From: Trogon surrucura
Taxonomy: Eukaryota; Chordata; Aves; Trogoniformes; Trogonidae
Reading direction: 5' to 3'
NCBI GenBank assembly: GCA_020746105.1
Contig: CM036620.1
Location: 25,318,604 to 25,382,603 of the forward strand
DNA length: 64,000 nucleotides
Shown piece after piece: positions 13,108 through 24,908 of the stretch (the stretch's first letter is position 1; each line of letters begins with the position of its first letter). The notes beneath the pieces were generated by a model. That model searched no databases and was not told where the DNA came from. It worked only from the letters and a program-made list of their open reading frames with translations. The position numbers and the translations under genes are program-made.

Positions 13108-13507
13108 GGCACGCATGGTGAGGGAGTAAACAGTTTAAGCTAGGCCACTAATGCTACCATGGCTCACAAATGATAATTTTTTTTTGCCAGGGAAGGAAGC
13201 CAGACCACAGTATGAACTGCCCAGAACTCTCTGATTTTGTCCTGAAATTTGCAAGGTGGTGATGAAGATTCCTTGTAGATCCTTATGTCAGAAATGCGTA
13301 TGGATATGTGGCTCCTGGTCACATTCAAGGATTTGCAGCAAGTCTCTTTCTCCCATCCCGTTAACGTGAAAGTGGCTAGTTGTATCTTGATGCACAAAAG
13401 GGAGTGTGCATCAGTCATGGCACCATTAGATAATTGTAGTGCCTGCATTTAGAAAATTGGGGGTTAATTCTAGCAAGAAGTTGCAAGAAGGAGTACCTTA
13501 ATTAATG

Positions 13508-14127
13508 TTGGCCAAGAAGGCCAACGACATCCTGGTCTGTATCAGAAATAGTGTAGTGAGCAGGAGCAGGGAGGTGATCACGCCCCTCTACTCAGCTTTG
13601 GTGAGGCCACACCTCGAGTGCTGTGTCCAGTTTTGGGCCCCTCACTACAAGAGGGACATCGAGGTGCTGGAGAGGGTACAGAGGTAGGCTACCAAGCTGG
13701 TAAAGGGCTTAGAACATAAGTCTTATGAGGAAAGGCTGGGGGATCTGGGGCTGTTTAACCTGGAGAAGAGAAGACTGAGGGGAGACCTTATCGCTCTCTA
13801 CAACTCTCTGAAGGGAGGTTGTAGAGAGGCGGGAGTTGGTCTGCTTTCCTTAGTGCAGAGTGATAGGACGAGGGGAAATGGATTTAAATTGTGCCAGGGG
13901 AGGTTCAGGTTAGATATTAGGAAGAATTTCTTTACTGAAAGGGTTGTCAGCCGTTGGAACAGGCTGCCCAGGGAGGTGGTTGAGTCACTGTCCCTGGAAT
14001 TGTTTAAGAGATGACTAAATGTTGCATTGAGGGACGTGGTTTAGAAAGTTGATAGCGCTGGGGCAAAGGCTGGACTTGATGATCTTCAAGGTCTCTTCCA
14101 GTTGAAACTATTCTTTGACTCTATGAA
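13508..14127 (+). mobile_element. 5'-truncated CR1 LINE (end of ORF2 plus 3' UTR)
   Basis: The copy starts abruptly inside ORF2 (AAGGCCAACGACATCCTGG) and runs to a CR1 3' end with CTTGATGATCTTCAAGGTCT and a decayed ATTCTTTGACTCTATGA tail. The ORF2 part reads [40 protein letters not shown] and, after a stop, [18 protein letters not shown], which is the C-terminal region that follows the reverse-transcriptase domain in CR1. In-frame stops occur at 13685-13687 (TAG) and 14011-14013 (TGA). Truncation of the 5' side is the normal result of incomplete target-primed reverse transcription. It belongs to the same broad group as the copies at 16.0 and 38.8 kb (..LYN.LKGGC..), unlike that at 51.0 kb. 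Confidence 0.92.
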
Positions 14128-16040
14128 CTACATGCTCATCTAAATTTTTTTTTTAAATGCTTGACTAAGTTTCTGGAAGGGAAGCACCCTAAATAGGCAA
14201 ACCGTTGCAGATACTTTTGCAAAGCCCGTTCAATTTCAAGGAAGTATTTTGCATTGATTCTAATGATCTTCACATAAAAGTCTTAAAATTCATTGATTTC
14301 TTTGAAATCGGTCCTAATTTGCAACCCACTCATGTCTTTCAATAGCCAGCTAAGACTAAGCTATATTTATTGGAAAGTTTCCAAACTTCCCAATAACAGT
14401 TTAGTACACTTGATTTAAGATGCAGTCACTAAGGGTCGTTCAGTTGCACTGTTCCCATTCAGCTAGAGGATAATGGGATAGGTACCATCTTGTCAGCACA
14501 GGAAAAATGCTTTCTAATCAACTCATAATATTCAGATTAATTTTAGGCTACCTTCATTGCTCAGTAATAGTCTGAACAAATAAGCAGACAATAAAACCCT
14601 CTGTAGAAGGCACTAGTCAACTAGGACAGTCCTAGAGTGTGCGGAAATCTATAGGAAAATTCCCCAAGGACTTTTGATTAGTCAAGTGGTATTTCACACC
14701 TTAGAGAGGACTTCAAAACGTTCCAGTAAAGGAGTGAATAGAAAACACCTACTTACAATTATGTGGTGGGTTGGAGTGGTGTTTTTCTTCCTTTTTTTTT
14801 TTTTTAGAATTACAAAAAAAGCTTCCTAGTGTGGGAAGCTGGCATTTCAACAGAGCATGAAAAACATACATCATACCCATAAAAATAGTGGTACCTTTAT
14901 ATACAGGTGTCGATTTACCCAGTGCATCTGAAAATACTGAGATATGATAATACACCTTCTGATAACACTAAGTTCTAAGTAGCTTGCTCTACAAAGTTTC
15001 CTATGAAAATTAATCTAGTTTCTTTCATATCGGTGGATACTCACAGTGAATGCCTTGATCATCAGATCTAGTACTCCACAATGACAAAGGTTTGGGCAGT
15101 AACTGCTTCACGCAGCCAGGTCTGAAAAACAGCTGTTTTTATCCTGCCCTGTAGAAATTAGTTCTCACCACTCCATAGGAAACAAATGAAAATAATATGT
15201 GACAAGATCATAGGCCTCATGAGCAATGTTTGAGGTTCCTGAAATAGCAGGGAACTTGTTATATAAAACACCAAAATATTCCGAAGAGATTGCTCCTCGT
15301 GTTAAGCCAAAAAATACAAATGACACTAGCAGAAAACCCTGGAGAAAAATTCAGCTTGACCTCAAATCTGAAGATGAATTTAATCTTAAACAAATGATCA
15401 AGACTAAGATACTTTTCCACGTGTTAAACATTTAAAAGAATCTGTTTCCTTGTAATAAAATAAGTATTAATCAATACAGTAGTACACATATAAACAAACC
15501 AGAACAGCTGTGCAAAGGGATTGATCAGTTCAGCTAAACCAAACTGTACTCACAGTTATGCAGGAACATGTTGTTCTGTTTTAACTGTACCATAAACTGC
15601 GCAGGGGAAAAACCTCCCATAGAAATAAACAGGAAATAAACTGGTGGTGGCCATGTAGGCAACATCACAAGTAACCTCTTTAACTCCATGCTATTACGCA
15701 TCTTTATCTCTCTTAACTTTGAAATTTAATCCAAATTTTTAACCAAATAACCTGCACTAGGTCCATAAATGGACAAAGCCTCTCTGCAGCAGCAGTAAGG
15801 GAAAAACTTATCTCCCCCTGGTTTCATGGCAGACATTTTGTAAATGTGATTTTTCCTAGCACCCTCCCTCAGCTTTATTTCCTCAAACTGGCACCTCTAT
15901 CCAAGCCAACTCTGTGCTTAAGTGTCCACTCTCCCTTTGAATGAACAGTTTGGAGTAATCTTATGAGTTGATTGACCAAGAAGAAATGGATTGCACAAGG
16001 ATGACACACAAATTCATGAAGCGTTCCATATTTTTTTTTT
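14128..16040. other. non-coding, no gene seen
   Basis: AT-rich spacer between two CR1 copies. A long T tract lies near 14786-14806. No open frame here resembles a known protein. Confidence 0.6.
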
Positions 16041-16702
16041 ACTGGTTGATAACATGAGCCAGCAGTGTGCCCAGGTGACCCAGAAGGCCAATGGTATCCT
16101 GGCTTGTGTCAGGAACAGCGTGGTCAGCAGGAGCAGGGATGTAATTCTGCCCCTGTGCTCAGCACTGGTGAGGCCTCACCTCCAGCCCTGTGTGCAGGTC
16201 TGGGCCCCTCACTGCAAGAAAGACATTGAGGTGCTGGAGCGGGTCCAGAGGAGAGCAACGAGGCTGGGGAAGGGACTGGAGGGAAAGTTCTGTGAGGAGA
16301 GGCTGAGGGAGCTGGGCTTGTTTAGCCTGGAGAAGAGGAGACTCAGGGGGGACCTTATCACTCTCTACAACTGCCTGAAGGGAGGTTGCAGTCAGGTGGG
16401 AGTCGGGCTCTTCTCCCAGGCCACTAGTGACAGGATGAGGGTGCATGGCCAGAAGCTGCGTCAGGGAAGGTTTAGGTTGGATCTCAGGAAGCACTTCCTC
16501 ATGGAGAGGATGATCAGGCATTGGGATGCACTGCCCAGGGAAGTGGTGCAGTCATGGTCCCTGGAGGTGTTTAAGGAGAGGCTGGATGTGGCACTTAGTG
16601 CCATGGTCCAGCCGATGTGATGGTGTTGAGTCATAGACCAGACTTGATGATCTCGGAGATCTTTTCCAGCCTCAGTGATTCTGTGATTCTCTGTGTGATT
16701 CC
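16041..16702 (+). mobile_element. 5'-truncated CR1 LINE, relatively intact
   Basis: Similarity to CR1 ORF2 begins around ACATGAGCCAGCAGTGTGCC and continues to a 3' end containing GACTTGATGATCTCGGAGAT, CTTTTCCAGCC and a GATTCTGTGATTCT tail. The tail octamer (GATTCTGT) differs from the ATTCTATG type of the 14.1 and 39.3 kb copies, so it belongs to another subfamily. The encoded part is uninterrupted to the natural ORF2 stop at 16618-16620, which makes it the best preserved CR1 coding segment in the window. The 3' UTR is very short (about 80 bp). Confidence 0.93.
16063..16620 (+). pseudogene. CR1 ORF2 C-terminal fragment, open frame
   Basis: An open frame of about 185 codons encodes the part of CR1 ORF2 downstream of the reverse-transcriptase domain, with segments [95 protein letters not shown] and a final [16 protein letters not shown] before TGA. 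It reads from the CR1 junction to the normal stop without a break. An ATG at 15991 in frame lies in flanking host DNA and is not a CR1 start. The endonuclease and the catalytic reverse-transcriptase boxes are all missing, so it cannot support retrotransposition. Expression is not implied. Preservation is more simply explained by recent insertion than by selection. Confidence 0.85.
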
Positions 16703-19700
16703 ACTTCACATCGAGTTAGCTCAACATAAAATCAACATAATTGAATGGAAGGCTATTCGAACTCCTAGGAGAGTCTTCAGGCCCAGCTCTAACTTTCACG
16801 TAAGAAAGCTCTTCACATAACTTTTCACATCAGAAAAGCAGCTCTTCTAGCACTTCCCCTTTCATTCATCAAAGGATTAAAATCAATTCCGTTAACTTTT
16901 TTTCCCAGCAACCCACAAGCTTCTGCATTGGGTTTGTAAGACTCATAAGTCTATTGGCATGCTAGGCAAGCGTAAAGGTTGCCAGGTTTCTTTCTGGTGT
17001 ACTTCTTGTTCTACTTTTTCCAGGTCCTTCTCACTATTTAGTCATACCTCTGAGCCAAAGATTTTGTGCAAAAAATATCAGGGTGAGTTTTATGCTACTC
17101 AGCAAAGATTTTGTCCAATACTCACAGAGATCTGCACTCCACGTACACTTCTCTGTGTACGGTCTCCTCTCTTATACCCAGAATCACAATGAATCCATCT
17201 CTACCTGAGAGGGCATTACTACTAACAGGTCAAGCATTTCATAAGCGACACTCTCTCCTGCAAATGTTACAGTATTCTTTTTTTTGGTTTTAACTATTTT
17301 TGTACTGGCTGAATGCAGCTGCACTGAAACATAGATACTAAACTTCATATATTTCTTAACCAAATGTATTTAAAAACAACATCCAATTATGCAACTAAAA
17401 TTCTTACATATTACACAAGTCAAAAGTTCTTATCCAATGCCTGATGCAATATTTTTTGCTTTGTTCTATCAACTGGGAGTAATCCCATTCCAAGAAATTC
17501 TTAGCCAGAAGACTCATCCATTCGATTCCTCTCCAAAATTTCTCAGGGTATATGACAAAACTTCCCTATGCCATACAGTGCCACTTTCTGTGACAAGATG
17601 AATTTATCTCCCTAGATTGAAGCAACCACAGATTTTAACTCCTTAAGCCACTGTTAAAAGACTCCTGGAAAACTCTGTTTTACCTCTTTCTTCAGAACTC
17701 AGTGTCATTCTTCAAAGACTGACAAAAAGGCCTATTCTTTTGTGTAATAATGATTTAATACACTGCAGTATACTCATTGTTCAATAAGGTAAGAGATAGC
17801 TGAGTCCATTCAGTTGCTGTGACTCTTCTTGAAGGTTCAGTTATCCCTGTCTACTGTGACAATCAAGTACATAGTTTCATAAATAGGAATTTTCTTTAAG
17901 TCCCACTGTTTCCAGTCTGGACAACACTGGACAGATGTTCAACATTACCTCTGCCTCTTCTGGGAATATCATCAATTCTCTTTACCACAGCACTGAAAGA
18001 TAACCATCAACAGATTTTCCATTGCCCTCTAGGAATTTCCAGGTGGTGACAACATTTCATACAACAAGCCATTACATTTCAAGTAGCCCTTTCAGAGTTT
18101 TAGAGAGGCAAATGTCTTCCTGTCTTCCTCTAGTCTCATGTGTTGACAGGGCTCATAACCTGCTGCACTTAATTTTGACCCTATGCTGGAGGGTGAGATT
18201 CATCATCTGATTTAACTAAAGGCAGTAAAAGCACACAAGAGGAAGCTCTAGCAGTTCTAACAAGCTTTGTCAGCTGCCCTTGATTCAGAGTACCTGTAGC
18301 CTTTCTTGAAGCTACCCCATGCCTAGGGAGGATCAAGGAACCCTGTAGCTGATCCTAGGGAGAGACCCATTTAAGAGCTAGGCCTAGCATACAGCAATTT
18401 TTGCAGAATAATATGAAAAAAAAATATATAAAATCTATAAAAGAGCTGATTTATTTTCCCTTTTTGGTGAGTTTTGGGACTTGGAATGGAATTTGATAAC
18501 TACCTTTGCTTTTTCAGGCTACAGCAGTTATAATGCTGGATGACTTTAAGTTTACAAACTAAGTTCCTCGACTTCAAAAGTACAGCTGGCTTTGCATTCT
18601 ATCGGTTAGTTCTACACGAAAATCTTGTATATTGTTCAATGTAGCTTCAACCAGCGTTGCTAATTCTGTTGCTTTGGGGCAGTTTAAGTGCCTTTCTGTC
18701 AGTAATAATCTCCAAATGCTCCTGTCACAACATCATGAGCCAATCTATCCTTGACTATCCAATCAAGAAAGCTATACACCATTAGTCTGACTGTTCATAC
18801 CATCTATAGCAAAAGAATACTAATCAAATCCTGCAATATATTGCCACCAAACTCCAACATCTGCATCAGATATTCTTGTGTTTCAATCTTCTCAGCCTTT
18901 TTTGTACTTACAGTTTTCCAGTCAGCACTATTTTATCAAAAATAATATCAAGGGATCGTGCATTTAGTGTTTTCCTTCATATTGACAGCTTTATAAAGGA
19001 ATCCTAAACATTCCTTGATATTATTTGACCAGTTTTAGCTGATATATAGTGAACAAATGTACTATATGCTTGTGTTTATAATGTTTTTTGCACTTCATTG
19101 TCTAGAAAATAACGTCTTTTAAAAATAGCTGCATTTGGAATAGTAAGGGTGGCATGCTGTACAGACTCATGCAGTGCTTCTTTTTAAAGGCTGGACCTTC
19201 TATCTGCAACCTCTTCTATTTCTCCTTTGGGTTAGAATATAACCCACAAATGTTGAAATCACATGGCTTTTTGTGCTTAGCCATTCGATTACAGTAACTG
19301 TATTATACTTCCCAAAATTCCCCTTTCAAATGCAACCGGAAATCCTACCTTTTCTTTTGTTTGCTGTTCTAAACTTCAGCTCTTTGTAAACCTTATCCCA
19401 CAGCCAGCTGTGTTTCATTTCTGGAATAACTCATAAACTTACAAAGCTAGATGGTAACGTTGTTGGGTCCTCTGGGAAGAACACTGATAATGCTGCATGA
19501 ACCATTACCAGATTAGCATTTCCCAGTGACACAACTGCTTTTCCTCCAGCCTTCTCAGATGAGCAATTTACGCAGCAGAAGACATAATGATCTTTGGCAT
19601 ATCGTACAGTGTATGCCATATATATATTACAACATGATAGCACTGGATAGAAAATTAAGACCACATGCTTCCTTAGCGCTGCATCTCCTGACTCTAATCA

Positions 19701-21915
19701 CTATAAACATTTGTGTGTTGTATTTTCTTTTAATAAGGGATAGAGAGAGAAGGAAATAAGTCATAACTTACTCTATGTAGTTTACTTTTTAGTTATGTGA
19801 CACCCAACCCTGAATGAGACCTCTATTCAGCTGAGATACTTTCAGAATCGAATTTTTCTGTGCCTTTTTATGTTCACAAGTCTTTCATTCTCTGTTGACA
19901 CTTAGTCATCAATGGATTTTCAACACTGAAAAAAATAGTATTAAACTATATACGCTTCAAAAATACCTCTCTGCCCTCTCATAAAGGTGTACTTCCAATT
20001 TACAAGCAGTGCACAGAAACAGGAGCTGTGCTTCTGATCTGCACAGACTATACCTGACTTCAGAACTCAAGCCTCAGAAAGGCCATGCAGGAAAGCATGA
20101 GGCTATTCCAAAACCCCACCAGAAGCAGCAGGGTGCCTGGAGCAATATTTTTCCTTATAGTTCAAGGGATTGGAAAATATTTGCTAAAGATCTGGACGTA
20201 CACCAGTGCTTCAGGGAATGATGTTCTTCATAATGAAGTCCCTGTATGTTGAAGGATACTGTTAAATGACTTCCAAGCCAGTTGTCATTAATGTACTATT
20301 CAGAATACATGCAGGCAGAGGTTTGTTCAATAAACTGCAGTCACCACACAGCTTCAACTATCTCACTTTCACTCTGCTCAGTAATTCATCAATCATAGGA
20401 TTATTCTCAATACCCGTAATATTCCGAAGTTTAGAGTGCTGCCAATGGCTACACTTTTAAAAATTAAAATCACAAAGATGTTTCCTCTCCTCATCATAAA
20501 CAAGGATTTTCCCTACAAAATCACACTGGCCTGGAACCAAAGATGGGCAATAAACAGCACTGGAGCAGTGACAAGTTTGAATGCCATTATTTCACGACAG
20601 CCAGGCTAGAAACGATTGGTATATGCCAAGAGGTATTAGTGATTCTCATCTTTCAGTGACACACAGAACCTGCTTCTAGATCTGAAACATAAACTGCAAA
20701 ATCACAAGCTAGTTGTGCTCTCACTCATGTATCTCATGTACATACAATAACACATTTTTGAATACTTCTCTATCTTTCTGTCTCTCCCTGTTGCCTCAAA
20801 AGCTAGACTTACTATAACAAGTGAAACACATTTTAAAGATAGGTATGGAAAAGGAGCCTCACTAAAACTTTATAATACTCCCTAAACATCTATCAAGAGT
20901 TAATCTGCAAACTCTTCTATACATAAAGCAGAATACACCAGTGGGTACAAGGAATTACATGCTACTTTTGGCATATAACATCCAAAACTTAATATTGGTA
21001 GCCCAACTCACAGCCATAGATCTTTGATATTATACCGAAAGTCTGTAAAGAGCTTGTGGCGGCAACATTACAACTATACTAATGGAGGTCTTCTAGAGAA
21101 AATACTGCTTTGGTCCTCAGTTCTTCAAGCTGGCATTTGATGGAGAAACAATTCTTCTGACTCTCAAATGCTATAAACAGAGATATACAGTTCATTCTAT
21201 GAAGCCGGATGAGATTAAGCATCCTTCAATCACAGAATATATCAGAGCCTAAATGAGCCAATGGTGTTATGTTATAGTTATTATCAATTTTTAAGGAACA
21301 AAGGTTTTAGGGGAGAAGTATAAGCATACATTGTTATGAAAAACTCTTTAATACTTCTATGGAATTCCACAAAGAAAGCAATAATCTTGAGCAAATAAAT
21401 ATCACTATGAGAAGCAAATTGGACATTTCAGTTTTTAGGCATTTGGTGTCCCTCCAAAAATTTTTGAAATTTACAGCAGAAATCTGTAGAAGTAGGAAGC
21501 TACATTTGCTCTAGTTATCCAGTTCTGCTAAGTCTTGCTAGTTCTGCAAAAGATGTTATTTTAAATGACTGTAGGTCATTGTTGCTACAAAAGTAGCAGA
21601 GAAAATAGAATGAGAACCTTTACACTGCAGTGATGGATGAGCAAGAGGATGGTGCACATTGTGTCTATGAATGGAATGAACAGGAACAACTTTCTCCTGT
21701 GTGTTCCCCGTACTTTTCAGTATATCTGACATTTATGAAGCTTATTGTAACTTTTGAACTGCCTTCTGCAGTGAGAGGTAGGAGATTAGATTTCACTGTG
21801 TTGTATTATGGAGACAGAAAAAAAAAAGAAAACACAGGAGAAATTGCAATAGGCCTGGCAATAGTTTGAAGATTGAGAAGTTGTCCTAGATGATGTTGTC
21901 AAACAAAATACATGC
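16703..21915. other. non-coding, no gene seen
   Basis: AT-rich sequence of about 5.2 kb. All open frames are under 80 codons apart from random ones and carry no visible motif. No repeat family was recognised, and no microsatellite of note. Confidence 0.6.
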
Positions 21916-21920
21916 TGAGT

Positions 21921-22647
21921 TATCCGGTGTTTAGCTAAAAACCCAGTCCTGTTTAGTGACTTTTACTTTCCAGTTTAGTGTCTTCTAAAAGGCTGCACTT
22001 TCTGAAGTCAGCAGTGTGTTTGTGCAGACAGTGTGTGCTACTGGCAGTGATAACACCTGATGTTTACAGTTACTGCCTGGGACTGGGATGCAGAAAGGTT
22101 CTTGCTGATACTTATTCCTATCGTGAGCAAGGCCACTGCTGGCTCTTGTGTGCCACGCTGGGGGTGTCGGGTAGTAAGAGGGGGCACAAGAAAGTAAAAG
22201 GTTGCACCTCCAGGGGGTAATAGACAGGACAGGTGACCAACGAGAGTATTCCATCCCATATATGTCATATTTAGTATAAATTGAGTGATCATGAGAGTTT
22301 CGTCCCTTTTTTTTCTGCCCTTTTTCTGCAATGGCCGGTGTCCAGAGAGGACTCCCTCAGTCCTCCTGAGTTCCCAAATCCAGCTCCCTGTATCCACCTC
22401 CTGCTGCCGCTGAGTCTGGGGTTTCCCCAGTGCCTCCTGCTCTGCAGCACCAGTGGTGATTGCTGTCGAGGGAGGGAGTCGGGTTTGATATTGGGCTACT
22501 ATCTATAGTTGTATATAGTTCTTTACTTTTATCTTTTCACCATTATTTTCTGCCTCATTCCCTTTTCTCTTCCTGTTTGGCGGGGGGAAGAGGGGGTTAG
22601 AGAGCGTCTGTCCACGTTAGCGGATGGCCCAGCCCTAACCTGCGACA
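21921..22647 (+). mobile_element. solo LTR, ERVL-type endogenous retrovirus
   Basis: The 3' part is characteristic of a bird ERVL-like LTR: GTGACCAACGAGAGTATTCC, a TATAAA box at 22275-22280, a mid-section with TCCAGAGAGGACTCCCTCAG, then TATAGTTGTATATAGTTCTT, a CT-rich stretch, GGCGGGGGGAAGAGGGGGTT and an end of AACCTGCGACA at 22647. The pentamer TGAGT occurs exactly at 21916-21920 and 22648-22652, which fits the 5-bp target duplication of ERVL. If so, the LTR is 727 bp and its first bases read TATCC instead of TG, a decayed terminus. The left end is therefore less certain than the right. No gag, pol or env lies beside it, so it is a solo LTR. It may still hold promoter signals. Confidence 0.75.
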
Positions 22648-22652
22648 TGAGT

Positions 22653-24495
22653 GTACATACCACAAAAGTTCTGCACACAGTGAAAGAAATGCTGTATCTT
22701 CTTTGTTCTGCTGTGCTGCAATGTCCAATGTTGGAGTGGAAATAGGACTTGACCTGTGCTTGATGTTCCCAGAATGTTTAATGATACAGCTATTCCCAAC
22801 AGACCATACTTGCCTGGATTCTAAAGTAGGATACTGCCAGACATAGATAGTTTAGGGTCAGTCCTATTACTGTTACAGCTTGCTCAGAATGAAAGTAGAA
22901 GAAAAAGTTGGCTTTTGGTTGGTGAATGACATGTTAAAACTCACAATAGATGCTACAGGTAAACTAGGCACTTCTTAATCCTCTTCTCATTTTCTAGCTA
23001 TATAGGTTCTAGCTATATAGGTATCTAGCTATATAGGTTCCTTAATGTTGATATAACAGATGAAGGAATGCTGGATTGCTTTTTCACCTATTAACAAACT
23101 GCGATAATTGCAATGCTTAATTCTTACATCTTTCCTGAATATACCTGAAACTTAGTCTGGACCTAATTCACCTTGATGTAACTACTCAGTGTTGCAACAT
23201 GTGGGCAAAACACAGGAAGGCAGGGCTTGTTTTGGAATAGTCACTCTCTGAGGATTCATTTGTCAGAGATAAATAAATAGTAAGTATTACTAGCATAAGC
23301 ATAAATTATCATTTAGAGCTCTTGTCCAGTCTGTAAAATCTTATTTAACAATGCATGGAACTTGCATTTCATTTCAGGCATGCAGGATTTTATTGCTAGA
23401 AACCTTCGACTTGAGCACAGCTTTTCTAAACAAAGTAAAATAAAAAGCTTTGCCACCAGTCTACCCTTTGTGCTTGGAAGAAGACAGCATTGAGGCAGCT
23501 GTGTTTCCAGAGACTGTTCTAAACTGGCCATTTGAGCCAGTTTTCCACTTGCCTGGTGTCACTAGAGCAACTCAAAGCAGTCAGATGCATGACTGGGACC
23601 TGAGCCTCCAAATAACAAATCCGCCTTGGTCTGTGAGAGCCAGGTTTCTTGGACAATTTCCTCTGATATTATTGCTTTTGTCCTTTTCAGTTTGTTTTAA
23701 GACTGCCAAAGCAATGATCTCAATATATTATAAGCCTTTCAGATAACAGTTTCAGGATTACGAAGAATAGTTGAATGATTAGCAGTGGAGCCAAGTATGT
23801 CTTGTCTGGTGTTAAATCAACATTTCAGGAATATTTTTTTTTCCCCTGGTGCTAAATGTTGAAACGATTTAAGCTTTTCACATATGGCAGTATTGCCTTA
23901 AATCCTCCCTTCTGTTTAGTCAGCTTTCATGTGTGCCTCTAGACCACTGCTCATACATCAACCATCCAGGGAAGAATCCCTTAAAATCCACTGTTTCTTG
24001 GTTCCCTTCAAGCTGATTCTACAGCATCTTCCCAGTATTGTAGTTGTCATTCTGACAGAAAAGAATCTGTTCTTCTTTATAACAATATGAGTGAGGAATA
24101 AGTACATTGACTCAATGGAAGTGATTCCTCACACCTATGTGTGTGGGGGAAAAAAACCCACTCTCATGTTACAGCACTCCGTTAAACCATACTTCAGAGA
24201 TCAGGACACACTGGCATTCAATAAAAGAATAAACAGGAGAAAAAATACGAGTGCTGCACTTCTGCTGTTGAGGATTCGGCCCTGTACTAACTCATCTTCA
24301 AAAAGGATGCCGGAAGGGGAAATTGTAGACAAATGACAGGCTCTTTCAAGAGTCTATTGTCCATAACAGTAGTAAGTAATTTCAATAGAATAACAATATA
24401 TGATTGAAAAATATAGTATTAGACAAGTATTAATGGAATAAAATGAGAAGATGGATCTATCATGCAAAGGTAAAAATATTTGCATCAATGCAGAC
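22653..24495. other. non-coding between two solo LTRs
   Basis: Sequence between the two LTRs. It shows no retroviral reading frame, which argues against the two LTRs being a pair; their sequences also differ. Overlapping open frames at 23313-23531 (minus) and 23450-23746 (plus) have no recognisable domain. Confidence 0.6.
22993..23038. repeat. 15-bp tandem repeat, three copies
   Basis: Three exact copies of TCTAGCTATATAGGT lie at 22993-23007, 23008-23022 and 23024-23038, with a single A between the second and third. Perfect identity suggests recent expansion by slippage. Confidence 0.95.
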
Positions 24496-24501
24496 TTGCT
24501 C

Positions 24502-24902
24502 TGTAGGGGAATTTCTTGTGGAGCAGGGGCGCGGTATCCCTCTAAAGGTGTGGACAACCCAGCTTAGGCCTAAACAAAGGCTCTGTCCTTGAAGCTGCCT
24601 TGGAACACGGGGAGGAGGAGGTTTTATCTGTTTTGCGAGAGGTTTGTGAGATACTTGGCTGGAGGTGCTGGCCCCAGGGGGAGAAGAGGGGGTGAGAGCA
24701 GCCTGCATAGTTGAATGGCACTACCCAATAAAATGCTGGCACATGTAAACCTGTAACTGACCAACTCTGTGAAGGGGCAGGCGTGTGGACACTGCTGAAC
24801 TGCACATATTGAGCTGTCTGGAGCAATAAAGGAGAACAACTTGTAGCCATATCAGTGGGATTTGTCGTTGTCTTGACCGGCTCTCCAATGGGACCCTCTT
24901 CA
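24502..24902 (+). mobile_element. solo LTR, ERVK-type, with 6-bp target duplication
   Basis: The 401-bp unit begins TGTAGGGGAATT and ends GGACCCTCTTCA, so it has the TG...CA termini of an LTR with weakly matching inverted ends (TGTAGGGG against TGAAGAGG). It is flanked by exact copies of TTGCTC at 24496-24501 and 24903-24908, a 6-bp target duplication as made by class II (ERVK/alpharetrovirus-like) integrases. Two AATAAA signals lie inside (24727-24732 and 24825-24830); the second stands about 70 bp before the end, where an LTR R-region polyadenylation signal is expected. No internal retroviral genes are present. Intact target duplications indicate a simple insertion followed by recombination between the two LTRs of one provirus. 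I do not recognise the subfamily. Confidence 0.85.
24825..24830 (+). promoter_or_regulatory. LTR polyadenylation signal AATAAA
   Basis: The canonical hexamer lies in the 3' third of the ERVK-type LTR, with a T/G-rich stretch downstream (24850-24875) that could serve as the GU-rich element. It supports plus-strand orientation of the LTR. Activity is inferred only. Confidence 0.6.
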
Positions 24903-24908
24903 TTGCTC

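Larger units (their letters stand above)
5379..13507. other. non-coding, no gene seen
   Basis: About 8 kb of AT-rich sequence without a recognised transposon or exon. Open frames up to about 100 codons (7127-7417; 9712-9984 and its antisense 9729-10031) have no known domain. A run of nine or more G lies near 12055. The interval 12760-13460 is richer in GC and unusually open on both strands, and could be a decayed unlabelled repeat. Confidence 0.55.

Noticed and set aside
16159-16521. 120-codon minus-strand frame
   Set aside because: Antisense shadow of the CR1 ORF2 fragment.
21916-24908. The two LTRs as ends of one provirus
   Set aside because: They differ in sequence and type, each has its own target duplication, and no retroviral genes lie between.
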